DNA of 64,000 nucleotides from Bettongia penicillata ogilbyi (Eukaryota > Chordata > Mammalia > Diprotodontia > Potoroidae), in contig JAJHZJ010000221.1 of assembly GCA_023548195.1 (NCBI GenBank), forward strand, positions 1,904,001 through 1,968,000. The letters run 5' to 3'. Under the pieces are notes generated by a model, which was not told the origin of the DNA, made no database searches, and saw only the letters and a list, made by a program, of their open reading frames with translations. The number at the start of each line of letters is the position of its first letter. Position 1 is the stretch's first letter. Of the stretch, positions 60,401 through 64,000 are shown in pieces. The position numbers were made by a program, and so were the translations under genes.

Positions 60401-63400
60401 AAATGCCCAAGGAACATGTTAGAATGTTTCAGGTTTGTCTATTGTGGTTCCTGTATGAATTACAAGAATTTGAGAATCAAGTTGTATTTCTTGCTAGGTT
60501 ACTTAGAGTCTCATGTAAACATACTCAAGAAAAAGAACTACTGACTGATATTTCAAAGCAACAACTGTAGTATGTTGTTGTACATAGAGCTTCCCAACCC
60601 AAATATTCATTTCAAAGCAATACAAATGTTCCTAAAACATTTACAAATCAGATTTCACTTTAAATGCGTTAGAGGAGCTTTCTAAAGTGAATGTTTCTGT
60701 GCAGCAGAAAATCTTTTTTTTAATATCTTCTGTTTATCTGTTTTGTTCATTTAGATATTTATCGGTTGGCTTTCTTCCATTACTAGTGTTCATGAATGGA
60801 AAATACCTAATTTCAAATTATATTATATTTAAACTCTGGTTCTTAGTTCTTTGAATATGCAGGAGTGAAAAGAGTGCTGGATTCAAGATGAAAGGACCCA
60901 GGTTCAGATTCAAACTGTCACTTTTAGCATTTATCACCTTTAGTCAAGTCATTTAAGTTCTCAGCACCTCAGGTTCCTCATTTCTAAAATACTGAGATTG
61001 AAATATAGGAAGATCACTGTAAATTCTAAATCTGTGATCCCATGACACTTTCTGAATTATTGCCTAAATATCTAAATGTTTCAAGACTAGAATATGATAT
61101 TTAGAAAGGTTTTTGACATGCTAGAATGTAAGACATATAACCAAATAATGTGTTATCGGTAATAAAAAGAAAAAAAAAACCCAGAAGAATTTTACTAGAA
61201 AAGTGAGGAAAAACAATATTTCCCAAGAAAAAATGATAGTGATATGAACAGAAAGAAATATATATGTGCACCATAACTAAGCTTACCCTGATCAGTGTCA
61301 TTTTGGAAGAACTACTCATGTTCGTTATAATCAAACCCGGCTCTAATGGTTTTTTGGTGGGGGGGGAGCAGGGGTGATTGACTGTCTATGTATTATATGA
61401 ACCTGATTGATTCAAGTTTAATTAAATGAGTTAATATGTACAAAGTGCTTTGCAAACTGTAAAACATGGTGTAAATTTAGGCCTTAGTAATAATAATGAT
61501 GACAATACTGCTTCTAATAATAAAATTGCCCCTGCTTAATGCTACATTGTCTAACTAGTTTTCATAGAAGCAGTTAATTGTATTATATGTCTTTATGCTG
61601 TATCCTTTCATTTGCATGATAGAAACAAGAAAATACTGATTCATAAAACTTCAGTATATTTTATTTCTTTAAGCAATATAAGTTCAAGAGCAATGAAAGT
61701 CTTCTCAACTTTTTTTTTAGTTAATGTTTATAGCGGCAGTTTGCTATTCATTCAGAACACTTTTGCCACTGAATATATTTTAAAACATCTTCAGAGATAT
61801 TTTAGTGATGTCACATAAAATATATTAAGGTGTGTGTGTGTGTCTGTCTGTCTGTCTATCCGTCCGTGTCTGTCCTTCCCTCTATGTCCTCAAGTACAGC
61901 CTTTTGACAGAATCCAATCTTGGACCTTGGGGTGCACTTGAGGACTACATGTGACCAAGAGGCCACAGGTTCCCTACCCCTTCTGTAGTCAAATCTTTAT
62001 CTGAGAAAGTTATCTCTACTGTATGTCCAACAAGTGGTCTTTGAGCTTTTCTTTCAAGACTTACAATGAGAAGAAACTTAGTGCCTTCCAAGGCGCAATC
62101 CATTCTGTTTTTGGAGAATTCAAATTATTCAGAAATTTTTCCTTAGATCAAGCCTCTGTTTGCCTCTTACAACTTCCATCCACAGTACCCAGTTTTGCCC
62201 CACTGGAGTCAAGCAGAACAAGTATAATCCTTTAATATGCTTTTCTTTACGTGTGGCATATGCAGTGGTTTCTTTAAGTGGAAACATACTGAGCCTTGTC
62301 ATTTGCTGAAACCTGTTAAGGGTTTAGTACAGGGTTGTCCCAAAAGTCCAAGTACAACTTTAAGTTTTAATGACTTAAATAGCTTAATCCTGCTATAAGT
62401 AGCTAACATTTATATAGTATACTAAAGTTTACAAAGCTCTCTTTTTTTAATTTGTTGCTCAAAAAAATTCTCTGAGATTGGTGTTAGGGTTATCTCCATT
62501 TTATAAATGACAAACTGAGGCTAGGAGACATTAAGTGATGTGCTTAGGGTTATAGAATAAATTATTGTCTAATGAGGGATTCAAACCCAGGCCTTATTCT
62601 AGGTTCACCATTCTGTCTACTGTGCCATGCTGCCTGAGTTTTTTCCTGTGAAAAGGAGAAAGTTTGACTAAATGTTCTCAGTTAGGTTGCCTTTAGGCTC
62701 AAAAGTCAAATTCTGTGATGAGGAAAAATGAGTAAGTTAATGAATGGGGAAAATAAAAATTAAATTAATTCCTTTTGTAACATAAGAATTATTTTCAGAA
62801 ATATGTAGTATCAGAAATAATTTTAAAATTTTAAGACAGTTTTTTAATCTTTGAAAAATTATTTTATCACCCAGCCAAGTTCGTATTAAAGATCTGCTTA
62901 TCACTGTCTACATGCTCAGCCTAAAGAAATTATCTTGTGTAGATTGATAGTGTTTCATAACATGTAAGAAGAGACTAGAGAAGTTTTAAACCTTACCTTC
63001 TTTCTTCCTTTTGGCCCAATTGGATTCCTGTAACTTTCAAAACTGTAGCCAATAGCATTAGATTACAGTTGCTATATAGTTTTTGTGTCCAGTGTTTGGC
63101 CAGTCCAGTTTTTTACAAACCATTTTTGTCAGCTGTGGTTAGTTGATTAAATTCTTTTCATTGGCACATTGAATTACATTATCCTTTTTAGTAATTGCTT
63201 TTAGAATGGGCATATATTGCTACTTATTTAATGCTTTCAATATTCCATACATAAATATGAAAGATCTATACGAGCATAACTGTTCAGTCCTTTTGAATTG
63301 TTTTTTCTAGGATCAAGACCACCGTTAATCCTACAGTCCCAACCTCCACCCTATTCATCACCTAGAGATGTTCCACCCGACATATTATTAGATTCACCAG

Positions 63401-63925
63401 AAAGAAAACAGAAGAAACAAAAGAAAATGAAGTTAGGGAAAGATGAAAAAGACCAGAGTGAAAAAGCTGCAATGTATGATATCATTAGTTCTCCATCTAA
63501 GGACTCTACTAAACTTACATTAAGACTTTCTCGCGTAAGATCTTCAGATATGGACCAGCAGGAAGATATGCTTTCTGGTATAGAAAATAGCAATGTATCA
63601 GAGAGTGATATTCCTTTTAATGTGCAGTACCCAGGACAAACTTCAAAAACACCCATTACACCACAAGATATAAACCGCCCACTAAACGCTGCGCAGTGTT
63701 TGCCGCAGCATGAACAGACAGCATTCCTTCAGGCACAACAAGTGCCTGTTTTACAACAGAACACATCAGTTACTGCAAAACAACCTCAGTCTTCTGTGGT
63801 ACAATCTCAGCAACAAGGAACGCTGTATGATGAAGTAGAATTGGATGCATTGGCTGAAATTGAGAGGATAGAACGGGAATCGGCTATCGAAAGGGAACGT
63901 TTTTCAAAGGAAGTTCAAGATAAAG
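37493..63925 (+). CDS. NIPBL: NIPBL cohesin loader, 5' part (exons 2-9, spliced)
   Basis: NIPBL is the Scc2-type subunit that, with MAU2 (Scc4), loads cohesin on chromatin and stimulates loop extrusion in the nucleus. Eight exons join as 37573-37636, 43769-43934, 47715-47842, 49590-49689, 50625-50776, 58496-58656, 59584-59680 and 63311-63925, giving 1483 coding nt (494 codons plus one base) with no stop. All introns are GT-AG. The protein begins MNGDMPHVPITTLAG, the MAU2-binding end in the family. It continues through an S/P/Q-rich disordered stretch (residues about 130-300), a lysine-rich patch (about 312-325) and an acidic/basic charged helix-like stretch at the end. Coding lengths of exons 2-8 match the human boundaries I recall; exon 9 is 12 nt shorter. 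The family is about 2800 residues, so roughly four fifths lies beyond the window. Exon 1 (noncoding) is expected upstream. Confidence 0.97.
37503..37535 (+). promoter_or_regulatory. Upstream ORFs in NIPBL 5'UTR
   Basis: Two short ORFs precede the NIPBL start inside exon 2: a 10-codon one at 37503-37535 (MGSNDSWHLS, then TAA) and a 5-codon one in another frame at 37513-37530 (MIAGT, then TAA). Both end before the main ATG at 37573. They could lower or tune translation; that is inference. The first ATG has A at -3 and G at +4, a better local context than the main start, which has A at +4. Confidence 0.75.
37637..38030. other. Start of intron 2
   Basis: Intron 2 (37637-43768) begins here; no feature is recognised in this part. 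Confidence 0.6.
38031..38470 (-). mobile_element. Non-LTR retrotransposon 3' end with zinc-finger-like motif
   Basis: On the minus strand, about 38165-38103 encodes CPTCGTAFQAHIGLISHSQT, a CxxC-x12-H motif found at the C-terminus of some LINE reverse transcriptases. It is followed by a 3' tail (rc of ttgttggttgttgtccttca) shared with the SINE at 15861. The upstream reading frame is broken. Confidence 0.6.
38740..39380 (+). mobile_element. Degenerate L1 ORF2 fragment
   Basis: A-rich sense sequence resembling the ORF2 region upstream of the RT (aatcaacaaaattacaataa, aatagtaaaagtctcagagg). Strongly decayed. Confidence 0.45.
39460..39590 (-). mobile_element. SINE (antisense)
   Basis: gtggcttgccctggatgcag and ccagctctctatccacagtg. 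Confidence 0.55.
39592..39665 (+). repeat. Imperfect tandem duplication
   Basis: taaatatagatgtaagaatg and taaatataaatgtaaaaata start two adjacent units of about 37-40 bp. Confidence 0.6.
39666..40289. other. Intron 2 sequence, SINE traces
   Basis: 39700-39830 looks like a worn sense SINE (ggtttagtcacttaaccttg). The remainder is unassigned. Confidence 0.4.
40290..40450 (-). mobile_element. MIR-like SINE (antisense)
   Basis: gagaggttaaatgacttgcc and taaggtgacatacctaatta. Confidence 0.65.
40660..40735 (+). mobile_element. L2 3' end
   Basis: agattagcacagtacttgat and gctagttgactgactgactg. Confidence 0.6.
40736..40985 (-). mobile_element. L2 3' end (antisense)
   Basis: caagcatttattaaagaaag, tcaaggagttcacagtctaa and gaggaaaggcactgacgtta. 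Confidence 0.75.
41040..41290 (+). mobile_element. L2 3' end
   Basis: cttgaagccagagacagttt and ctccagaacctagcatttgt. Confidence 0.65.
41291..41899. other. Intron 2 sequence, no gene seen
   Basis: Nothing assignable. Confidence 0.4.
41900..42490 (-). mobile_element. L1 3' end (antisense)
   Basis: The minus-strand reading near 42480-42330 (SLYPKEIRKRGRGSIYTKLF, IAALSVVAKNC) is the ORF2 C-terminus, equivalent to the copy at 9590-9393. The 3'UTR follows to about 41900. Confidence 0.8.
42500..43250 (+). mobile_element. L1 3' part (sense), internally deleted
   Basis: ORF2 after the RT (ccagcaatt-type block near 42640, aaagaaaccccaatttacat near 42755), then an AC-rich microsatellite, then a 3'UTR-like region at 42960-43250. 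It lies head-to-head with the antisense L1 on its left. Confidence 0.55.
42887..42932. repeat. (AC)n/(ACAT)n microsatellite
   Basis: Alternating AC with ATAC and ACAT interruptions. Confidence 0.9.
43556..43734 (+). repeat. Local duplication block A, copy 1
   Basis: Shares tagtgttttacagctt, catatccttgggcag/aat and caaaacaaattgtcaa with 45452-45621, in the same order and orientation, with indels (about 80-85 percent by eye). Copy 1 ends 34 bp before the exon 3 acceptor. Confidence 0.75.
43769..43934 (+). CDS. NIPBL: NIPBL exon 3
   Basis: The acceptor is tcccaaatag and the donor gtaagt at 43935; 166 nt, entering in phase 1 and leaving in phase 2. It encodes residues 22-76, including LNQLPLPSPLPATTTKSLLF and a stretch ending HTLNQVSTDH. 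This is still within the N-terminal region that engages MAU2. Skipping it would shift the frame. A copied sequence block ends only 34 bp before the acceptor (see repeat at 43556). Confidence 0.97.
44070..44324. other. Intron 3 sequence, no gene seen
   Basis: Contains a G run (gggggaggggg at 44060). No repeat recognised. Confidence 0.4.
44325..44466 (+). repeat. Local duplication block B, copy 1
   Basis: A SINE-to-L2 junction (aggaaacagacccagaaa then tttccaaagttcaagtca then L2 antisense) that is repeated at 45760-45902 with about nine in ten bases identical and the same internal junction. Confidence 0.8.
44590..44710 (-). mobile_element. MIR-like SINE (antisense)
   Basis: cagataaggaaacagagtcc and aattgaacccaaatccatgt. 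Confidence 0.6.
44721..44814. repeat. Compound (TC)n(AC)n(GCAC)n microsatellite
   Basis: About 94 bp: TC run 44729-44754, AC run 44755-44790, then GCAC units to 44814. Likely length-polymorphic. Confidence 0.95.
45110..45451 (+). mobile_element. L2 fragment
   Basis: gcctttagagcccttcgcaa and ttcttccttgaagtcttttc are L2 3' half blocks. Confidence 0.7.
45452..45621 (+). repeat. Local duplication block A, copy 2
   Basis: See 43556-43734; this copy lies in intron 3. Confidence 0.75.
45760..45902 (+). repeat. Local duplication block B, copy 2
   Basis: See 44325-44466. It is preceded by 45690-45759, the upstream part of a SINE that copy 1 lacks. Confidence 0.8.
45800..46190 (-). mobile_element. 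L2 3' end (antisense)
   Basis: tacttattaaggactttcta, cccttccctcaagaagctta and the downstream purine-rich antisense L2. Confidence 0.65.
46191..46894. other. Intron 3 sequence, no gene seen
   Basis: A C-rich run at 46286-46305; otherwise unassigned. Confidence 0.4.
46895..47060 (-). mobile_element. MIR/THER-like SINE (antisense)
   Basis: tttatagatggggaaactat, ctcttctgactccaagtatg and a head near 47050. Confidence 0.7.
47070..47275 (+). mobile_element. CORE-SINE, near full length
   Basis: gagttcaaatcctacctcag (B-box-like), gctttgtgaccctgaacaaa and ttccttatctgtaaaatggc. Confidence 0.8.
47276..47714. other. Intron 3 sequence before exon 4
   Basis: No repeat or gene recognised. Confidence 0.5.
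47715..47842 (+). CDS. NIPBL: NIPBL exon 4
   Basis: The acceptor is aatgctag and the donor gtgaga at 47843; 128 nt, phase 2 to phase 1. It encodes about residues 77-119, ELKDNLGSDDPEGDIPVLLQ onward to NRYVQS. The first codon is completed with AT from exon 3 to give isoleucine. The acidic DDPEGD patch and the following amphipathic stretch are characteristic of the NIPBL N-terminus. Confidence 0.97.
48245..48350 (+). mobile_element. Marsupial tRNA-derived SINE
   Basis: cttggagtcaggaggacctg, agttcaaatccatcctcaga, acttactagttgtgtaaccc and ctcaattgccttgc with a short A tail. This is one of the most distinctive marsupial SINE families (WSINE/SINE1-like) and a main ground for the taxon call. Confidence 0.85.
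48351..48699. other. Intron 4 sequence, no gene seen
   Basis: AT-rich; nothing assigned. Confidence 0.45.
48700..48930 (-). mobile_element. THER1/MIR3-like SINE (antisense)
   Basis: cagatgaggaaattgaggct, gagagaggttaagcagcttt and tgtcctcctgacttcagatc. Confidence 0.8.
48931..49589. other. Intron 4 sequence before exon 5
   Basis: aaggtccttcctaaatctat near 49259 is a SINE-tail-like piece; otherwise unassigned. Confidence 0.4.
49590..49689 (+). CDS. NIPBL: NIPBL exon 5
   Basis: The acceptor is gctttatag and the donor gtaata at 49690; 100 nt, phase 1 to phase 2. It encodes residues from about 120, GMMMSQYKLSQNSMHSSPAS, through SNYQQTTISHSPSS. It is a low-complexity serine/glutamine stretch, presumably disordered. 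Confidence 0.96.
49926..50121. mobile_element. hAT MITE with terminal inverted repeats
   Basis: Ends cagaggtttcaaattc and gagtttgataccactg are inverted copies (12 of 16 positions or better). 196 bp, non-coding, in intron 5. No clear 8-bp target duplication is visible. Confidence 0.65.
50122..50624. other. Intron 5 sequence before exon 6
   Basis: AT-rich, no feature seen. Confidence 0.5.
50625..50776 (+). CDS. NIPBL: NIPBL exon 6
   Basis: The acceptor is ggggttttag and the donor gtaaga at 50777; 152 nt, phase 2 to phase 1. It encodes about residues 153-203, starting RFVPPQTSSGNRYMAQPNSP and ending HPQMQQ. It is proline- and tyrosine-rich low-complexity sequence. The intron that follows is the longest one fully contained in the window (7.7 kb). 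Confidence 0.97.
51110..51290 (+). mobile_element. MIR-like SINE
   Basis: gcctctatttcctcctctaa and aggtttcttctagctctata. Confidence 0.55.
51446..51479. repeat. (GT)17 microsatellite
   Basis: Uninterrupted GT dinucleotides. Confidence 0.95.
51480..51918. other. Intron 6 sequence, no gene seen
   Basis: Nothing assignable. Confidence 0.45.
51919..52105 (+). mobile_element. hAT relic, copy 1
   Basis: cacttttaattgtgcacctc, tatgtacatgatcaactaaa and aggataaaatgaagatgaaa in the same order as the relic at 54390. Resembles hAT non-autonomous elements with a 'taccccct' block. Confidence 0.5.
52115..52560 (-). mobile_element. L2 fragment (antisense)
   Basis: catagtcagacttgtgcttt, gtgccataatccaggtgaga and agagctgatgagaccatgtg. 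Confidence 0.8.
52561..53059. other. Intron 6 sequence, unassigned
   Basis: GC-richer than its surroundings (52540-52980); I could not assign it. Possibly an old LTR. Confidence 0.35.
53060..53220 (-). mobile_element. L2 3' end (antisense), worn
   Basis: ttcagcattcatttatccaa, then ttccttccctaaatgacctt. Confidence 0.45.
53221..53699. other. Intron 6 sequence, unassigned
   Basis: An ORF-like stretch on the minus strand (53687-53283) has no recognisable domain. Confidence 0.35.
53700..53850 (+). mobile_element. MIR-like SINE
   Basis: gggcaagccacttaactttt and ccttgtctataaaatgaagt. Confidence 0.65.
53970..54060 (-). mobile_element. MIR-like SINE fragment
   Basis: tatttgcccagggtcacaca and tgtcagatcttcttgctcca. 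Confidence 0.55.
54390..54580 (+). mobile_element. hAT relic, copy 2
   Basis: ttaatcacacacccccttta, attatgtacaatatagaacc and aggatgagataaaggtgaaa; related to 51919-52105. Confidence 0.5.
54600..55039. other. Intron 6 sequence, no gene seen
   Basis: AT-rich; nothing assigned. Confidence 0.45.
55040..55600 (-). mobile_element. L2 fragment (antisense)
   Basis: agacaggtcttgaagggcat, cagtcagacctgtgctttag, aattaggaggccattgaagt and agtctgggtaaagatgttaa. Confidence 0.85.
55601..56499. other. Intron 6 sequence, unassigned
   Basis: 55620-56040 is GC-richer (tgccttggagcacagagaac, gtgaccctccatctgattag) and may be an LTR or other old element that I cannot name. Confidence 0.35.
56502..56675. mobile_element. 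hAT MITE, sister of 6814-6991
   Basis: Begins aagaattcttaacctttttt, has ttcttaaatgcataaaacag in the middle and ends gactcaggttaagtactttt, matching the order of the copy at 6814-6991. Confidence 0.6.
56790..56885 (-). mobile_element. L2 3' end (antisense)
   Basis: ataagcatttattaaacttt and gcccctgccctcaaggatgt. Confidence 0.7.
56886..57030 (+). mobile_element. L2 fragment (sense)
   Basis: tctcccacctccatgacttt and gcacaggcatggagtgctct, L2 3' half. Confidence 0.65.
57031..57551. other. Intron 6 sequence, SINE traces
   Basis: 57070-57180 resembles a worn sense SINE (catttaacctctccaggctt); otherwise unassigned. Confidence 0.4.
57552..57885 (-). mobile_element. L2 (antisense) with a younger L2 3' end nested inside
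   Basis: The outer copy reads acaagacttggcaattgatt before and gagtgactgactggaagaat after the interruption. The inner copy, about 57641-57805, starts aatcaacaggcatttgttaa and is the reverse of an L2 3' terminus. Confidence 0.65.
57886..58495. other. Intron 6 sequence before exon 7
   Basis: AT-rich, no repeat seen. Confidence 0.5.
58496..58656 (+). CDS. NIPBL: NIPBL exon 7
   Basis: The acceptor is ttctaatttcag and the donor gtatgt at 58657; 161 nt, phase 1 to phase 0. It encodes about residues 204-257, SVSSPIVPSGLRNMHDNKVS through DDYLHMVHRLSSD. Relative to the human protein as I recall it there are several substitutions (for example PSGLRNM for AGGLRNI), as expected for a marsupial. Confidence 0.97.
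58725..58880 (+). mobile_element. MIR-like SINE
   Basis: gggcaagtgacttaatctct and acagagttgttatgaaggct. Confidence 0.65.
58881..59583. other. Intron 7 sequence before exon 8
   Basis: No feature recognised. Confidence 0.5.
59584..59680 (+). CDS. NIPBL: NIPBL exon 8
   Basis: The acceptor is tattttcttag and the donor gtatca at 59681, a weak donor (mismatches at +4 to +6). It is 97 nt, phase 0 to phase 1. It encodes DGDSSTMRNAASFPLRSPQP and on to SDGTPK, about residues 258-289. It is a serine/proline-rich segment with several SP/TP sites that could be phosphorylated (inference). Confidence 0.96.
59681..60849. other. Intron 8, first part
   Basis: AT-rich, apparently repeat-poor sequence; nothing assigned. 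Confidence 0.45.
60850..61040 (+). mobile_element. CORE-SINE
   Basis: gagtgctggattcaagatga, gtcaagtcatttaagttctc and ggttcctcatttctaaaata. Confidence 0.65.
61410..61520 (+). mobile_element. MIR-like SINE 3' end
   Basis: taaatgagttaatatgtaca and aaagtgctttgcaaactgta. Confidence 0.6.
61830..61882. repeat. (TG)n(TCTG)n microsatellite
   Basis: TG repeats passing into TCTG/TCCG units. Confidence 0.85.
61883..61981 (+). mobile_element. hAT (Charlie-like) MITE, shortened
   Basis: gtcctcaagtacagcctttt, gtgcacttgaggactacatg and gccacaggttccctacccc; relative of 3205-3323. Confidence 0.6.
62060..62240 (+). mobile_element. CR1/L3-like LINE fragment
   Basis: cagaaatttttccttagatc, ttgcctcttacaacttccat and aagcagaacaagtataatcc, typical of ancient CR1/L3 3' regions. 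Confidence 0.55.
62330..62395 (+). mobile_element. Mariner MITE arm
   Basis: TA then cagggttgtcccaaaagtcc and aactttaagttttaatgact, a mariner-type terminal repeat. Only one arm is present; a SINE follows directly. Confidence 0.6.
62396..62650 (-). mobile_element. THER1/MIR3-like SINE (antisense)
   Basis: acatttatatagtatactaa, tttataaatgacaaactgag, aagtgatgtgcttagggtta and ctactgtgccatgctgcctg. Confidence 0.75.
62651..63310. other. Intron 8, last part
   Basis: AT-rich, no repeat or gene recognised up to the exon 9 acceptor. Confidence 0.5.
63311..63925 (+). CDS. NIPBL: NIPBL exon 9
   Basis: The acceptor is gttttttctag and the donor gtaaaa at 63926; 615 nt, phase 1 to phase 1, so skipping would keep the frame. 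It encodes about residues 290-494. Visible parts in order are a proline-rich start (SRPPLILQSQPPPYSSP), a lysine-rich cluster (ERKQKKQKKMKLGKDEK) that could aid nuclear targeting, serine-rich linkers, a glutamine-rich tract, and a charged stretch ELDALAEIERIERESAIERE that looks helical. It is 12 nt shorter than the human exon I recall; the missing four residues fall in the Q-rich part before YDEVELDA. Confidence 0.97.
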
Positions 63926-64000
63926 GTAAAATGGTTATACATTGCTGCCTGGTTTTGTTGCTTTACTATTCTGTCATCCTCAGAAAATTTTATATTAAAA

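Noticed and set aside
1..64000. CRISPR arrays, operons, prokaryotic defence systems, rRNA or tRNA genes
   Set aside because: The window is vertebrate intronic and exonic DNA; no such structures were seen. tRNA-like boxes occur only inside SINEs.

Overview
This window is AT-rich marsupial nuclear DNA. It carries the 5' coding part of NIPBL (Nipped-B-like, the Scc2-type cohesin loader) on the + strand, set in long introns full of transposon relics. The gene call rests on eight consecutive exons (37493-63925). Each is bounded by AG/GT splice sites and together they keep one reading frame for 494 codons. The protein starts MNGDMPHVPITTLAG and runs through the serine/proline/glutamine-rich N-terminus of NIPBL. 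The marsupial call rests on the repeats: abundant L1 (absent from monotremes) beside very abundant L2, CORE-SINEs (MIR/MAR1/THER-like), a marsupial tRNA-type SINE and an RTE-type SINE with a GAACGAAGGACAAACAAC-like tail. I cannot tell which marsupial it is.

Layout. 1-37492 is the 3' part of the large first intron. No exon 1, CpG-rich promoter or other confident gene is visible there. It holds L1 pieces in both orientations, long L2 copies, one 820-bp mariner-type element with clean TIRs and TA duplication, an inverted pair of LTR-like sequences and many SINEs. Exon 2 (37493-37636) has the start codon, an in-frame upstream stop and two short uORFs. Exons 3 (43769-43934), 4 (47715-47842), 5 (49590-49689), 6 (50625-50776), 7 (58496-58656), 8 (59584-59680) and 9 (63311-63925) follow. 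The window ends just inside intron 9, so most of the protein (HEAT repeats, cohesin-loading surface) lies downstream.

The only protein-coding gene I can support is NIPBL. All other long ORFs are transposon remnants or chance. No operon, CRISPR array, RNA gene or new biological system is visible. The items most worth a second look are an exon-like 111-bp segment with splice signals in intron 1 (28076-28186), a local two-block duplication flanking exon 3, the exon 2 uORFs, the inverted LTR-like pair, nested transposons that date one another, and a SINE and a LINE that share the same 3' tail.

Transposon names are assigned by recognising family features by eye. Outer boundaries are approximate unless terminal repeats are stated. 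Comparisons with human NIPBL are from memory.
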